A DNA stretch of 64,000 nt from Frateuria edaphi (GCF_021117405.1 NZ_CP088251.1:1550001-1614000), one strand, 5' to 3'. Shown: positions 1 to 9,148, counted from the stretch's first letter. Numbers and translations are program-made. The notes: generated by a model not told the origin, from the letters alone.

Positions 1-37
1 TTCGGGGCCGCGTTCGTGCATCTGTCGACGGAACATC

Positions 38-817
38 ATGCGAGTCCTGGTAAGCAACGACGACGGCGTGGACGCCCCCGGCATCCGCGTATTGGCCGAC
101 TGTCTGGCAGCGGTGGGGCAGGTTACGGTGGTGGCGCCTGATCGCGACCGTTCCGGCGCCAGCAACTCGCTCACCCTGGATGCGCCGATCCGTGCGTTGA
201 AGATGGATGATGGACGCTACCGCGTGGCCGGCACGCCGACTGATTGCGTACACCTGGCGCTGGCCGGCCTGCTCGATCACGAGCCGGACATCGTGGTGTC
301 AGGCATCAACAACTCCGCCAACCTTGGTGACGACGTCATCTATTCGGGCACCGTGTCGGCGGCGATGGAAGGCCGTTTCCTCGGCCTGCCTGCGATCGCC
401 GTGTCGCTGGCCAGCCGTGATCACAAGGGCGAGCACTACGACTCGGCCGCGCAGGCCGTGCTTATCCTGATGCGGCGCCTACTGGTCGACCCGTTGCCGG
501 CGGACACCATCCTCAACGTCAACGTGCCTGACCGGCCCTGGCACGAAATCCAGGGTTTCGAGGTCACGCGGCTGGGCAAACGGCACCGCTCCGCACCTTG
601 CATCGCGCAGACCGATCCGCGCGGCAAGCCAATCTGGTGGATCGGTCCTTCCGGTGGCGCCGAAGACGATGGTCCCGGAACCGACTTCGATGCGGTGCGC
701 CGCGGCTACGTTTCGGTGACGCCGATCCACGTGGACCTCACCCGTTACCAGGCGTTGGAGAAGATCAGCGGCTGGATGCAGGCGATGACCGAGGCCATGG
801 ACGAGAAGGCGGCCTGA
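38..817 (+). CDS. surE: 5'/3'-nucleotidase SurE
   Basis: SurE is a divalent-metal-dependent phosphatase that removes phosphate from nucleoside 5'- and 3'-monophosphates and short polyphosphates, linked to survival under stress. The 259-residue protein has the family length. It opens with the diagnostic [15 protein letters not shown] segment carrying the metal-binding Asp8 and Asp9, followed by the [10 protein letters not shown] and [20 protein letters not shown] blocks of the active site. GGA lies a few bases upstream of the ATG. Two bases separate its stop from the next ATG (pcm), so the pair is co-translated, the usual surE-pcm arrangement. The 37 bases before it are too short to assign. 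Confidence 0.97.
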   Translation: MRVLVSNDDGVDAPGIRVLADCLAAVGQVTVVAPDRDRSGASNSLTLDAPIRALKMDDGRYRVAGTPTDCVHLALAGLLDHEPDIVVSGINNSANLGDDVIYSGTVSAAMEGRFLGLPAIAVSLASRDHKGEHYDSAAQAVLILMRRLLVDPLPADTILNVNVPDRPWHEIQGFEVTRLGKRHRSAPCIAQTDPRGKPIWWIGPSGGAEDDGPGTDFDAVRRGYVSVTPIHVDLTRYQALEKISGWMQAMTEAMDEKAA

Positions 818-819
818 CG

Positions 820-1515
820 ATGACGATGAACATCCATCCGCTGCCGCCGTCAGCGTTCAAAGGCGAGGGAATGACCTCCCAACGCGCGCGCGACCGCCTC
901 GCCGCCACACTCAAGGAAGGCGGCATTCGCGACCCGCGCGTGATCGAGGTGATCCGCAACACGCCGCGCCATCACTTCATCGACCAGGCGCTGCACTCGC
1001 GCGCCTACGAGAACACCGCGTTGCCGATCGGCCACGGCCAGACCATCTCGCAGCCGTGGGTGGTCGCGCGCATGACCGAGGCGTTGCTGGAACATTTCAA
1101 CGGCGGCGTGCCGCAGAAGGTGCTGGAGATCGGAACCGGCTCGGGTTACCAGGCGGTCGTATTGGCGGCGCTGGTTGGGCAGGTGTTCACCGTCGAACGC
1201 ATCGAGGAATTGCTGCGCCAGGCGCGCCGGCGCTTCCGTCAGCTGGGCCTGGCCAACGTTCGCTCGCGCCACGACGACGGCAAGCTGGGCTGGCCGGACC
1301 AGGCGCCCTTCGACGCGATCATCCTCACTGCCGCAGGGGACGCGATCCCCAGCCAGGTGCTCGACCAGCTTTCGCCCGAAGGCGTGCTGGTCGCTCCGGT
1401 CGGTTCGCCCAGCAGCCAGATGCTGTTACGCATCCGCGGCAACGGGCAGGGCGACTTCATCCAAGAAGAACTCGGTGCGGTCAGTTTCGTGCCGCTGCTC
1501 GGCGGCATCGGCTGA
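820..1515 (+). CDS. pcm: Protein-L-isoaspartate O-methyltransferase
   Basis: Pcm uses S-adenosylmethionine to methylate L-isoaspartyl residues that form spontaneously in ageing proteins, starting their repair. The 231-residue protein carries the family blocks RHHFIDQALHSRAYENTALP and GHGQTISQPWVVARM, then the SAM-binding VLEIGTGSGYQ motif near residue 105. ATG at 820 follows the surE stop by two bases. ATG at 826 or 871 could also serve, and the homologous region only becomes strong after residue 18, so the exact start is uncertain. Neighbours are surE upstream and the yqaA-like gene 32 bases downstream. Confidence 0.95.
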   Translation: MTMNIHPLPPSAFKGEGMTSQRARDRLAATLKEGGIRDPRVIEVIRNTPRHHFIDQALHSRAYENTALPIGHGQTISQPWVVARMTEALLEHFNGGVPQKVLEIGTGSGYQAVVLAALVGQVFTVERIEELLRQARRRFRQLGLANVRSRHDDGKLGWPDQAPFDAIILTAAGDAIPSQVLDQLSPEGVLVAPVGSPSSQMLLRIRGNGQGDFIQEELGAVSFVPLLGGIG

Positions 1516-1547
1516 TGCCACTCCTCCGGCGACAAGGAATCCACTAG

Positions 1548-2156
1548 ATGCGTCTGTTTGGAGCGCTCTACTCGCGTGCGCTGACCTGGGCACGCGACCC
1601 GCGGGCTGTGTACTACCTCTGCGGGCTGAGCTTCGTCGAAGCTTTCATCTTTCCGATCATGCCGGAGGTGATGCTTGCGCCGATGATGCTGGGCAAGCGG
1701 CAGAAGGCATTCTTCTACGCCAACGTCAGCCTGCTGTTTTCGCTGCTCGGCTCGCTGGTGGGCTACGCGCTGGGCCATTGGGCGTTCCAGGCGCTGCAGC
1801 CGCTGCTGGCCTCGCTGCACTTGCTCGAGCCGATCGAACAGGGTGTGGCCAACCTGCGCGCGCAGATGAACCAGCATTGGCTGGGCCTGCTGCTGGTGCT
1901 GGCATTGGCCGCGCTGCAGCCGGTGGTGCCGATGAAGTTCGTCACCTGGGCGTCGGGCATCGTGGGCGTGCCGGTGATTCCGTTCCTGCTTTGCATGGCG
2001 GTCGGGCGCGGCAAGCGCGTGTGGCTGCTGGCGCTCTTGATCCGCCTGTTCGGCGAGCGCGCCGAGCGGGTGTTGCACAAGCACATCGAGCGCATCGGCT
2101 GGGCGGCGATCGTCGTGTTGGCGCTGCTGCTGGTGTGGTGGATCTGGCTGCATTGA
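1548..2156 (+). CDS. YqaA/DedA-type (SNARE-associated) membrane protein
   Basis: A 202-residue integral inner-membrane protein of the YqaA branch of the DedA/VTT superfamily. Seen directly: a hydrophobic stretch with FVEAFIFPIMPEVMLAPMML near residues 28-47, a glycine-rich segment (SLVGYALGHWAF) and several further membrane segments ending in a tryptophan-rich C-terminus. DedA relatives are associated with membrane homeostasis and lipid scrambling or flipping; the substrate here cannot be read from sequence. AAGGAA lies about 8 bases before the ATG. It sits between pcm and nlpD, a position conserved in Xanthomonads and Pseudomonads. Confidence 0.85.
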   Translation: MRLFGALYSRALTWARDPRAVYYLCGLSFVEAFIFPIMPEVMLAPMMLGKRQKAFFYANVSLLFSLLGSLVGYALGHWAFQALQPLLASLHLLEPIEQGVANLRAQMNQHWLGLLLVLALAALQPVVPMKFVTWASGIVGVPVIPFLLCMAVGRGKRVWLLALLIRLFGERAERVLHKHIERIGWAAIVVLALLLVWWIWLH

Positions 2157-2208
2157 GCGGCGTGGCGCTTTTCGTGAAATCGGTGTGTCGGCTGGGTATG
2201 CTGGCGAC

Positions 2209-3051
2209 ATGACGAAATGGACGCGCTTCGCGGCGGCATGCTCGGCCGCGCTTCTCCTTGCCGCCTGTGGCCGGTCGGTGGTGGTCCAGCCCAATCGCGG
2301 CGCCACGACCCCGCGCACGCCGGTCGCACCGACTCGGGCGGCCTCGGACAGGGACAGCTACCGGGTGATGCGGGGAGACACGCTTTACTCGATCGCCTTC
2401 CGCCATGGGGTGGATTTCCGCGACCTGGCCGGTTGGAACGGGATCGCGTCGCCGTACACGATCTGGCCGGGCCAGGTGCTACGGCTTTCGCCCGCCAGGG
2501 ATCGAGTTGCGGGCACGCGACGCCCGGTCACCTCCGCTCCCACGCGCATGCCGGCGCCGGTGGCCAAGCCGGTTCCCACACCCTCCCATCCGAGCGCGAG
2601 CGTAGCCGCGCCGGCTCCGGCGGCCGCCGTTCCTGCGCCGCCGGTCGTGCCGGCCTCCAAGGGAGCGACCCGCACGGCGAGCGGGGTCAACTGGCGCTGG
2701 CCGGCCGATGGCATGCTGATCAAGAAGTTCCAGGGCGGGGATGCCATCCCGGGCATCGAGCTGGCCGGCAAGGCAGGCGATCCGGTGCGCGCCGCCGCCG
2801 ATGGCGTGGTCGTCTACAGCGGCAACGGGCTAGTTGGTTACGGCGAGCTGATCATCATCAAGCACAACGACGACTTCCTGTCGGCATACGGCCACAACCG
2901 CAAGCGGCTGGTGAAGGAAGGCCAACGGGTGAGCGCTGGGCAGCTGATCGCGGAAATGGGTTCGACCGGGGCGTCGCGGGACGAGTTGCAGTTCCAGATT
3001 CGGCGGGATGGGAATCCGGTCGACCCGCTTGACTATCTGCCGGCGAGGTAA
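2209..3051 (+). CDS. nlpD: NlpD-like LysM/LytM-domain lipoprotein
   Basis: An envelope lipoprotein expected to activate a cell-wall amidase during division. From ATG 2209 (280 residues) the signal peptide ends in a lipobox with Cys20 (LLLAAC). A GTG at 2185 would add eight residues and fits a signal peptide less well. A LysM peptidoglycan-binding domain spans about residues 50-95 (YRVMRGDTLYSIAFRHGVDF), then a Pro/Ala-rich linker, then an M23 (LytM) domain at about 165-275. The LytM zinc ligands look degenerate: GIELAGKAGDPV lacks the usual His, and YGHN replaces HxH. That is typical of NlpD/EnvC activators rather than enzymes. No rpoS follows, unlike E. coli. Confidence 0.9.
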   Translation: MTKWTRFAAACSAALLLAACGRSVVVQPNRGATTPRTPVAPTRAASDRDSYRVMRGDTLYSIAFRHGVDFRDLAGWNGIASPYTIWPGQVLRLSPARDRVAGTRRPVTSAPTRMPAPVAKPVPTPSHPSASVAAPAPAAAVPAPPVVPASKGATRTASGVNWRWPADGMLIKKFQGGDAIPGIELAGKAGDPVRAAADGVVVYSGNGLVGYGELIIIKHNDDFLSAYGHNRKRLVKEGQRVSAGQLIAEMGSTGASRDELQFQIRRDGNPVDPLDYLPAR

Positions 3052-3056
3052 CTGTT

Positions 3057-3112
3057 GGTGGGCTGAAGCCCACCTGCAATGTGCGGCTTCGCAGGGCGGG
3101 CTTCAGCCCGCC
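3057..3112. repeat. REP-like palindrome pair, family B
   Basis: Two short palindromes in tandem, GGTGGGCTGAAGCCCACC (3057-3074) and GGCGGGCTTCAGCCCGCC (3095-3112), fill the gap between the convergent nlpD and Xcc1710-like genes. The same element occurs at 32647-32703. The hairpins could act as a bidirectional terminator or mRNA stabiliser. Confidence 0.7.
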
Positions 3113-3492
3113 GATTTGGTCCCTGGCAGGATGAACGCAGCGACCACGCGCCGCCCCTCGCCAGCCAGCAGGTCGTAGGTGCGTGCCGCCGCGGCGTTGT
3201 CCATCACCTCGATGCCGATTCCCTTGCGCAGGAATCCGGCCATGAACGCGGCCGACGGAAATCGCTGCCGATTGCCGGTGCCAAGGAGCACTACCTCAGG
3301 CTGGAGATCGCGTACGGCTTCGCCGGCGCTTTCGTCCAGTGACATGACATCGTCTATCGGCCAGGTCTCGACCACCCGATCCGGTGCCAGCAGGAAACTC
3401 GCATCCAGCTCCCGGTCCATCACCGTGATCGACCGCTCGCTCACGCGGCGAATGAACAGGTAACCCTCGGGGCGCTCGAGCGAAAGGTCCAT
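3103..3492 (-). CDS. Xcc1710-like (Mth938/DUF498) domain protein
   Basis: A 129-residue protein of the Mth938/Xcc1710-like (DUF498) family, related to mitochondrial NDUFAF3. Family features visible are the N-terminal [19 protein letters not shown] region, a central [16 protein letters not shown] strand-turn motif and the [20 protein letters not shown] helix near the C-terminus. The molecular role of the bacterial proteins is not settled. Its ATG shares one base with the TGA of the upstream yhbY-like gene, so the two are translationally coupled. Its 3' end runs into the palindrome pair shared with nlpD. Confidence 0.85.
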   Translation of the reverse strand: MDLSLERPEGYLFIRRVSERSITVMDRELDASFLLAPDRVVETWPIDDVMSLDESAGEAVRDLQPEVVLLGTGNRQRFPSAAFMAGFLRKGIGIEVMDNAAAARTYDLLAGEGRRVVAAFILPGTKSAG

Positions 3493-3788
3493 CAGCGGGG
3501 CAGGGCGAGCTTGGGCTCGTCCTCGTTGCGGCGGAACAAAGTGACGGTATGGCCGATCTGCTGCACGCTTTCGGCGCCGGTGCCTTCGGTGAGGAAGACG
3601 ATCTGCGCCTCGCGCTCTTCCTTGTCCCCGCCGGAGAGCTTCACCTTGACCAGCTCGTGATGGCTGAGCGCCAGATCCAGTTCCTTGACCACGGCCGGTG
3701 TCGCCCCCTTGGCCCCGAGCAGGATCACCGGGTGCAGGTCGTGGGCGAGGCTGCGCAGGTAGCGGCGCTGGGAAGGGGAGATCGGCAT
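3492..3788 (-). CDS. yhbY: YhbY-type CRM-domain RNA-binding protein
   Basis: A 98-residue single-domain protein of the CRM (YhbY) family, which binds RNA and is associated with the pre-50S ribosomal subunit. The sequence is colinear with the family: [20 protein letters not shown], then the [23 protein letters not shown] segment with the conserved basic patch, then the [10 protein letters not shown] strand. ATG at 3788 gives the normal length; the open frame continues further upstream without family similarity. It is divergent from rlmE, an arrangement also known from E. coli (yhbY-rrmJ), and overlaps the Xcc1710-like gene by one base. Confidence 0.93.
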   Translation of the reverse strand: MPISPSQRRYLRSLAHDLHPVILLGAKGATPAVVKELDLALSHHELVKVKLSGGDKEEREAQIVFLTEGTGAESVQQIGHTVTLFRRNEDEPKLALPR

Positions 3789-3869
3789 GCGGGAAGCGTC
3801 CACAGTTCGCGGTCGGGGGGCCGTAAAGGGTATCATGCGGGCGTCTTCCCCCATCGGTGCCCCTGCCGC

Positions 3870-4520
3870 ATGTCCCGCAGCAAAAGCAGCTCCCGATGGC
3901 TCCGGGAGCACTTCGACGACGTCTACGTGAAGAAGGCGCAAGCCGAAGGGCTGCGCTCGCGCGCGGTATTCAAGCTGGAGGAGCTGATCGACCGCGACCG
4001 CCTGCTCAAGCCGGGCATGCGCGTGGTCGACCTGGGCGCGGCGCCGGGAGGCTGGTCCCAGCTCGTGCGCCAGCGCCTGGGCGACAACGGCACGGTGATT
4101 GCGCTGGACATCCTGCCGATGCAAGGCATTGCCGGAGTCGATTTCATCGAGGGCGACTTCCGCGAGGAAACGGTGTTGCGCCAACTGGAAGAACGCCTGG
4201 GCGGCCAGCCGCTCGATCTTGTACTGTCGGACATGGCCCCCAATATGAGTGGCGTGGCGCTGGCCGACCAGATCCGCGCGATGGACCTGGCCGAACTGGC
4301 GCTGGATTTCTCCCGGCAGTGGCTCAAGCCGGGCGGCGCGTTCCTGATCAAGCTGTTCCAGGGCGCCGGCTTCGATGACTACCTGCGCAACTTGCGCGCG
4401 CAGTTCGCGCGCGTAACCATGCGTAAACCCAAGGCTTCGCGCGCGCGTTCGCGCGAGGTTTATGCGCTCGCCACCGGCAAGAAGGCCGTCGGCGGGCAAA
4501 CGGACGAGACCCGCGCATGA
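3870..4520 (+). CDS. rlmE: 23S rRNA (uridine(2552)-2'-O)-methyltransferase RlmE
   Basis: RlmE (FtsJ/RrmJ) methylates the 2'-OH of U2552 in the A-loop of 23S rRNA, a late step of 50S assembly. The 216-residue protein shows the catalytic K-D-K-E tetrad in context: [29 protein letters not shown] and SREVYALA. The SAM-binding [14 protein letters not shown] motif is at about residue 53. ATG 3870 begins the basic [14 protein letters not shown] leader typical of the family. The stop overlaps the ftsH start by 4 bases (ATGA), so rlmE-ftsH form a coupled operon, as in enterobacteria. Confidence 0.97.
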   Translation: MSRSKSSSRWLREHFDDVYVKKAQAEGLRSRAVFKLEELIDRDRLLKPGMRVVDLGAAPGGWSQLVRQRLGDNGTVIALDILPMQGIAGVDFIEGDFREETVLRQLEERLGGQPLDLVLSDMAPNMSGVALADQIRAMDLAELALDFSRQWLKPGGAFLIKLFQGAGFDDYLRNLRAQFARVTMRKPKASRARSREVYALATGKKAVGGQTDETRA

Positions 4521-6460
4521 ACGAAATGGCGAAAAACCTGTTGCTCTGGCTGATCATAGCGGTGGTCCTGCTGACGGTCTTCCAGAGCTTCAATCCGCAC
4601 GGCGGCTCCTCTTCCGACCTGCCGTACTCGAGCTTCGTGCAGAGCGTGGACAGCGGCAATGTCGCCAGCGCCACGATCAGCGCCGACAACCCCGCCACCA
4701 TCACCGGCAAGCTGAAAGACGGCAGCGCCTTCCGCACCGTCGCGCCCGTGCTCGGCTTTTCCACCAATGGGGTGGTCAAGCAGATGCAGGACAAGAACGT
4801 GGTTGTGACCCAGGAGCCGTCGAACAACGGCTTCTCGCTGCTGGGCCTGCTGGTCAACTGGCTGCCGATCATCCTGATCGTGGGCGTGTTCATCTGGTTC
4901 ATGCGCCAGATGCAGGCCGGTGCCGGCGGACGCGGGGCGATGAGCTTCGGTCGTTCGCGCGCCAAGTTGCAGGGCGAGGACCAGGTCAAGGTCAATTTCA
5001 GCGACGTAGCCGGTTGCGATGAAGCCAAGGAGGAAGTTGGCGAACTGGTCGAGTTCCTGCGCGATCCGGGCAAGTTCCAGAAGCTGGGCGGCAAGATTCC
5101 GCGCGGCGTGCTGATGGTCGGTCCGCCGGGCACCGGCAAGACGCTGCTGGCGAAGGCCATTGCCGGCGAGGCCAAGGTGCCGTTCTTCTCGATTTCCGGT
5201 TCGGACTTCGTCGAGATGTTCGTCGGCGTGGGCGCCAGCCGCGTGCGCGACATGTTCGAGCAGGCCAAGAAGCATGCGCCGTGCATCATCTTCATCGACG
5301 AGATCGATGCGGTCGGCCGTCATCGTGGCGCGGGCCTGGGCGGCGGCCACGACGAGCGCGAGCAGACCCTGAACCAGTTGCTGGTCGAGATGGACGGCTT
5401 CGAGGGCACCGAGGGCATCATCGTCATCGCTGCTACCAACCGCCCCGATGTGCTCGATCCGGCGCTGCTACGCCCGGGTCGCTTCGACCGCCAGGTGGTG
5501 GTTGGCCTGCCGGACGTGAAGGGCCGCGAGCAGATCCTGAAGGTGCACCTGCGCAAGGTGCCGACCGCCAGCGACGTCAACCCGATGGTGATCGCGCGCG
5601 GCACGCCAGGCTTCTCCGGCGCGGACTTGGCAAATCTGGTCAACGAGGCGGCCCTGTTCGCCGCGCGCGAGAACGCGCGCGAAGTGCGCATGAGCCATCT
5701 GGACAAGGCTCGCGACAAGATCCTGATGGGCACCGAGCGCCGCTCGATGGCCATGAGCGAGGACGAGAAGCGCCTGACTGCCTTCCACGAGGCCGGCCAC
5801 GCCATTGTCGGTCGCCTGGTGCCCGAGCATGACCCGGTCTACAAGGTCACCATCATCCCGCGCGGTCGCGCGTTGGGCGTGACCATGTACCTGCCGGAGG
5901 CGGACAAGTACTCGATCAATCGGGTGGCGATCGAATCGCAGCTCTGCTCGCTCTACGGTGGTCGCGTGGCAGAAGAGCTGATCTTCGGCGCCGACAAGGT
6001 CACCACCGGCGCTTCCAACGACATCGAGCGGGCCACCAAGATGGCGCGCAACATGGTTACCAAATGGGGTCTTTCCGACGAGCTCGGCCCGGTCACCTAC
6101 GGCGAGGACGAGGACGAAGTGTTCCTCGGGCGCTCGGTCACGCAACACAAGAACGTTTCCAACGAGACCGCGCGGCGCATCGACGAAGTCGTGCGCGATA
6201 TCCTCGATCGCGCCTACGCACGCAGCAAGCGGCTGCTGACCGACAACCTGGACAAGCTCCATGTGATGGCTGACGCGCTGCTGCAGTACGAGACCATCGA
6301 CGCACGCCAGATCGACGACATCATGGCCGGCCGCGAGCCGGGTGAGCCCGCCGATTGGTCCAAGCCGACCTCCGGTGGCCCGGTGCCGCCGAACCTGCCG
6401 CCGCGCGGCGACGCCGGCTCGCCCAAGCTCGGTGACCCGGCCACGCAGCCACACGGCTGA
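4517..6460 (+). CDS. ftsH: ATP-dependent zinc metalloprotease FtsH
   Basis: A membrane-anchored AAA+ protease that degrades misfolded membrane proteins and short-lived regulators. The 647-residue protein has two transmembrane segments (about residues 6-24 and 107-129) flanking a periplasmic domain. It then has Walker A GPPGTGKT near residue 202, Walker [11 protein letters not shown], and the zinc-binding HEAGH near residue 423. The C-terminal tail is Gly/Pro rich ([20 protein letters not shown]), a flexible end. The start overlaps the rlmE stop. A strong palindrome about 55 bases past the stop may end the transcript. Confidence 0.98.
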   Translation: MNEMAKNLLLWLIIAVVLLTVFQSFNPHGGSSSDLPYSSFVQSVDSGNVASATISADNPATITGKLKDGSAFRTVAPVLGFSTNGVVKQMQDKNVVVTQEPSNNGFSLLGLLVNWLPIILIVGVFIWFMRQMQAGAGGRGAMSFGRSRAKLQGEDQVKVNFSDVAGCDEAKEEVGELVEFLRDPGKFQKLGGKIPRGVLMVGPPGTGKTLLAKAIAGEAKVPFFSISGSDFVEMFVGVGASRVRDMFEQAKKHAPCIIFIDEIDAVGRHRGAGLGGGHDEREQTLNQLLVEMDGFEGTEGIIVIAATNRPDVLDPALLRPGRFDRQVVVGLPDVKGREQILKVHLRKVPTASDVNPMVIARGTPGFSGADLANLVNEAALFAARENAREVRMSHLDKARDKILMGTERRSMAMSEDEKRLTAFHEAGHAIVGRLVPEHDPVYKVTIIPRGRALGVTMYLPEADKYSINRVAIESQLCSLYGGRVAEELIFGADKVTTGASNDIERATKMARNMVTKWGLSDELGPVTYGEDEDEVFLGRSVTQHKNVSNETARRIDEVVRDILDRAYARSKRLLTDNLDKLHVMADALLQYETIDARQIDDIMAGREPGEPADWSKPTSGGPVPPNLPPRGDAGSPKLGDPATQPHG

Positions 6461-6513
6461 CGGCAATCGCTTCCTGTCCTGCGTGGCAGGGGCGGGGGTG
6501 TTTCTGGCGCGCG

Positions 6514-6550
6514 AGCCCGCTCAGTTTGGACGTCCAAACACTTGCGGGCT
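6514..6550 (+). terminator. Nested palindrome after ftsH
   Basis: AGCCCGC (6514-6520) pairs with GCGGGCT (6544-6550), and inside lies a perfect 16-base palindrome GTTTGGACGTCCAAAC (6524-6539). There is no T-run directly after it. It could be an RNA hairpin ending or stabilising the rlmE-ftsH mRNA, or a protein-binding dyad just ahead of the tRNA promoter. Confidence 0.45.
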
Positions 6551-6606
6551 GGCGAGAGGCGAGAAATCCTCGCGTCGATGAACGCGAAGATTTTTTGAAA
6601 AAGGTG

Positions 6607-6635
6607 TTGACGCAACCGCGCCGAATCTGAATAAT
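6607..6635 (+). promoter_or_regulatory. Sigma-70 type promoter for tRNA-Arg(ACG)
   Basis: TTGACG at 6607-6612 and AATAAT at 6630-6635 are separated by exactly 17 bases, in a locally AT-rich patch about 65 bases before the first tRNA gene. Confidence 0.7.
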
Positions 6636-6698
6636 TCCGCTTCTTGCTTCGGCACCCACCGCTTCGGCGGCAGTGCCACGGCGAACCAGTTTTAATGC

Positions 6699-6775
6699 GC
6701 GCCCGTAGCTCAGTTGGATAGAGTACCAGGCTACGAACTTGGTGGTCGGGAGTTCGAATCTCTCCGGGCGCGCCA
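6699..6775 (+). tRNA. tRNA-Arg (anticodon ACG)
   Basis: 77-base cloverleaf with acceptor GCGCCCG/CGGGCGC, anticodon loop CTACGAA (ACG, read as ICG after deamination), T-arm GTTCGAATC and encoded CCA. First gene of the tRNA array. About 165 bases separate it from the next tRNA, with a second promoter in that gap. Confidence 0.97.
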
Positions 6776-6869
6776 CTTGTACCGCAGGTCATGTTTCGAT
6801 ATGACCTGTCCATCGGCGCCGAAGGCACGGATGGGACCGGAAAGGAATCTCCGGTGCGCTGGATACGGA

Positions 6870-6898
6870 TTGACGAGGTGAAGCGTCGCCCGTAGCAT
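6870..6898 (+). promoter_or_regulatory. Internal promoter for the Pro-Arg-His-Lys tRNA set
   Basis: TTGACG at 6870-6875 and TAGCAT at 6893-6898 with a 17-base spacer, ending 42 bases before tRNA-Pro. This matches the long gap inside the array. Confidence 0.55.
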
Positions 6899-6940
6899 TC
6901 GAGGGCTTCGGTACGCGAAAAGCGTTCCACGGATCTGCTA

Positions 6941-7017
6941 CGGGGTATAGCTCAGTCTGGTAGAGCGCCAGCTTTGGGAGCTGGATGTCGGGGGTTCGAA
7001 TCCCTCTGCCCCGACCA
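6941..7017 (+). tRNA. tRNA-Pro (anticodon TGG)
   Basis: 77-base cloverleaf with acceptor CGGGGTA/TGCCCCG, anticodon stem CCAGC/GCTGG enclosing loop TTTGGGA (TGG), and encoded CCA. The C1-G72 first pair is characteristic of bacterial tRNA-Pro. Confidence 0.97.
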
Positions 7018-7039
7018 GCAGGCGTTATGCTTTCGACAT

Positions 7040-7116
7040 GCGCCTGTAGCTCAACCGGATAGAGCATCGGCCTTCTAAGCCGACGGTTGCAGGTTCGATT
7101 CCTGTCGGGCGCGCCA
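7040..7116 (+). tRNA. tRNA-Arg (anticodon TCT)
   Basis: 77-base cloverleaf with acceptor GCGCCTG/CGGGCGC, anticodon loop CTTCTAA (TCT) in stem TCGGC/GCCGA, and encoded CCA. It decodes AGA/AGG. Spaced 22 bases from tRNA-Pro. Confidence 0.97.
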
Positions 7117-7134
7117 GCTTCCTTAGAGTTTTAT

Positions 7135-7212
7135 GGTGGGCGTAGCTCAGCTGGTTAGAGTCCCGGATTGTGATTCCGGATGTCGTGGGTTCGAATCCCA
7201 TCGCTCACCCCA
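7135..7212 (+). tRNA. tRNA-His (anticodon GTG)
   Basis: Cloverleaf with acceptor GTGGGCG/CGCTCAC plus the extra 5' G (G-1 at 7135) facing C73, the identity element of tRNA-His. Anticodon loop TTGTGAT (GTG), encoded CCA. Confidence 0.97.
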
Positions 7213-7227
7213 ATTTGAAAGTTTCAC

Positions 7228-7303
<76 letters not shown>

Positions 7304-7310
7304 ATACAAG

Positions 7311-7346
7311 ACAGGCGCTCGGGAAACCGGGCGCCTGTTTTCTTTT
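7311..7346 (+). terminator. Intrinsic terminator of the tRNA operon
   Basis: Hairpin CAGGCGC...GCGCCTG with a CGGGAAACCGG-like apex, followed by TTTTCTTTT. Confidence 0.85.
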
Positions 7347-7509
7347 GAGCGCTGCTTCGTCTCGCCTGGCGAGAGGACCGGTGGGCTCTCTATCGAACGC
7401 TTCGCTATGGCAACAGGCCAGGTCTTGACCCTTGCCCCAACCCTCGCGTCCCGGCGGTGAAGACGGCGGATCTTGCCCTATGGGCGGGCGCCATCATCCA
7501 AGGCCGCGC

Positions 7510-7539
7510 TTGTGCTGCCCCGCCGCGCAACCGTAAAAT
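7510..7539 (+). promoter_or_regulatory. Candidate promoter for tRNA-Leu(TAG)
   Basis: TTGTGC (7510-7515) and TAAAAT (7534-7539) with an 18-base spacer, about 100 bases before the tRNA. The -35 is imperfect. The rest of the 7347-7637 gap shows no gene. Confidence 0.4.
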
Positions 7540-7637
7540 GCCCCGCTTTGGCGCAAGGGAATCATCGACTTAGCGGGGCGGGGCGCTTGGGCCGATTTCC
7601 GTTCGGAATCCGCCGCTCCCAGTCCGCGGGGCGCGAC

Positions 7638-7723
7638 GCGAAAGTGGCGGAACTGGTAGACGCACCAGATTTAGGTTCTGGCGGGTAACCCCCGTGAGGG
7701 TTCGAGTCCCTCCTTTCGCACCA
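7638..7723 (+). tRNA. tRNA-Leu (anticodon TAG)
   Basis: 86-base class II tRNA with acceptor GCGAAAG/CTTTCGC, a long variable arm (GGCGGGTAACCCCCGT), anticodon loop TTTAGGT (TAG) in stem CCAGA/TCTGG, and encoded CCA. It stands alone 67 bases before tig. Confidence 0.97.
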
Positions 7724-7789
7724 TTCCCTTTCAATTTATGCAAGGCCGGCCCGCACGCCGGCCCATCACGAGAGTCACCAGGAGTCGTC

Positions 7790-9082
7790 ATGCAGTTTTC
7801 GGTTGAGAACGTCGGCAAGCTCGAGCGCAAGCTCACGGTGCGGTTCCCGGCGGACCAGTTGGAGTCGCAGGTCAGTGCGCGCATCGCAGAGATGGGCCGC
7901 ACGGTGCGCCTGAAGGGTTTCCGCCCGGGCAAGGTGCCGGCGACCGTGATCCAGCAGCGTTTCGGCTCGCAGGTACGTGGCGAAGTGCTGTCCGACCTGA
8001 TCGGCAGCACGCTGCGCGAGGCCTTCGAGAAGGAGAACCTGCGTCCGGTTGCCAACCCTTCGATCGACACCACGGGCAAGCCGGAGAACGGCGAGATCGC
8101 CTACACCGCCACCTTCGAGGTGATGCCGGAATTCCCCGAGATCGATGTTGCCGCGCTGGAAGTCAGCCGCCCGGTCGCCGAAGTGACGGACGGCGACATC
8201 GAGAAGATGATCGAAACCCTGCGCCTGCAGCGCCGCAGTTTCGACGAGGTCGAACGCGCCTCGGCCGAGGGCGACTTCGTGATGTTCGAGTATGCCGCCA
8301 CCGCGGGCGACTACCGCTTCCCGGCCGAGGGCCTGGAGCGCGCCGGCAGCGTGCTCGGTTCGGGCACGCTGTTCAAGGCGCTGGATGAGGCGCTCACCGG
8401 CCGCACGGCAGGCGATGAGTTCGAGAGCGAAATCGCCTTCCCGGAAGACTTCGGCAATCCCCAGCTCGCCGGCAAGACCACCCAGGTCAGCTTCAAGATC
8501 ATCAAGGTGCAGGCGCCGCAGCTGCCCGAGGTGAATGAGGAGTTCGCCCAGTTGTTCGGCATTGCCGACGGCAACCTGGACACCTTCCGCAAGGAAGTCC
8601 GCGCCAACCTCGAGCGTGAGCTCAAGGCCACCCTTATGGGCCGCCTGAAGGCCGAGGTGGCCGAAAAGCTGGCCGACGCCCATGGGGGCCTCGACGTCCC
8701 GCACCTGATGGTGCAGGCCGAGGCGCGCAACCTCGCCGCCGGTAGCGTGCCGCGCGGTCAGCAGCCGCCGCCGCAGCTCGTCGAGGCGGCCGTGCCGATG
8801 GCCCGCAAGCGCGTGATCGCCGGTCTCCTGATGGGTGAGATCGCCCGCAAGCAGGAGCTGAAGATCGATCGCAAGCGCGTGGCCGAGCAGTTGGCCGCCA
8901 TCGCCTCGACCTACGAGGAACCGGAGAAGGTCGTTGAACTCTACAACGCCGACCCCCAATTGATGTCTGGGCTGCAGAACCGCGTGATGGAAGACCAGGT
9001 AGCCGAGTGGGTGGCGGAACATGCCAAGACCACCGAAAAGCACCTGGGCTTCGACGAAGTGATGCGCCCGGCCGGCGCCTGA
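7790..9082 (+). CDS. tig: Trigger factor (ribosome-associated chaperone)
   Basis: A peptidyl-prolyl isomerase and holdase that binds at the ribosome exit tunnel and folds nascent chains. From ATG 7790 the protein has 430 residues, the family length. The N-terminal ribosome-binding domain includes FRPGKVPATVIQQRFGSQVR, close to the GFRxGKxP signature. A FKBP-type domain follows at about 150-245 (EGDFVMFEYAATAGDYRFPA), then the long helical C-terminal domain. The open frame upstream crosses tRNA-Leu and is not coding; the ATG has GGAG 6 bases before it. It precedes clpP-clpX, the standard order. Confidence 0.97.
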   Translation: MQFSVENVGKLERKLTVRFPADQLESQVSARIAEMGRTVRLKGFRPGKVPATVIQQRFGSQVRGEVLSDLIGSTLREAFEKENLRPVANPSIDTTGKPENGEIAYTATFEVMPEFPEIDVAALEVSRPVAEVTDGDIEKMIETLRLQRRSFDEVERASAEGDFVMFEYAATAGDYRFPAEGLERAGSVLGSGTLFKALDEALTGRTAGDEFESEIAFPEDFGNPQLAGKTTQVSFKIIKVQAPQLPEVNEEFAQLFGIADGNLDTFRKEVRANLERELKATLMGRLKAEVAEKLADAHGGLDVPHLMVQAEARNLAAGSVPRGQQPPPQLVEAAVPMARKRVIAGLLMGEIARKQELKIDRKRVAEQLAAIASTYEEPEKVVELYNADPQLMSGLQNRVMEDQVAEWVAEHAKTTEKHLGFDEVMRPAGA

Positions 9083-9106
9083 GCGACACTGCCAGGCACC
9101 ATCATC

Positions 9107-9128
9107 AGGCCCGCCTGAAGGCGGGCCT
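9107..9128 (+). terminator. Perfect 10-bp hairpin between tig and clpP
   Basis: AGGCCCGCCT / AGGCGGGCCT with a 2-base spacer. No T-run follows, so it is more likely an attenuator or processing site between tig and clpP than a full terminator. Confidence 0.5.
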
Positions 9129-9148
9129 CATCCGGAGAACAAGCACGC

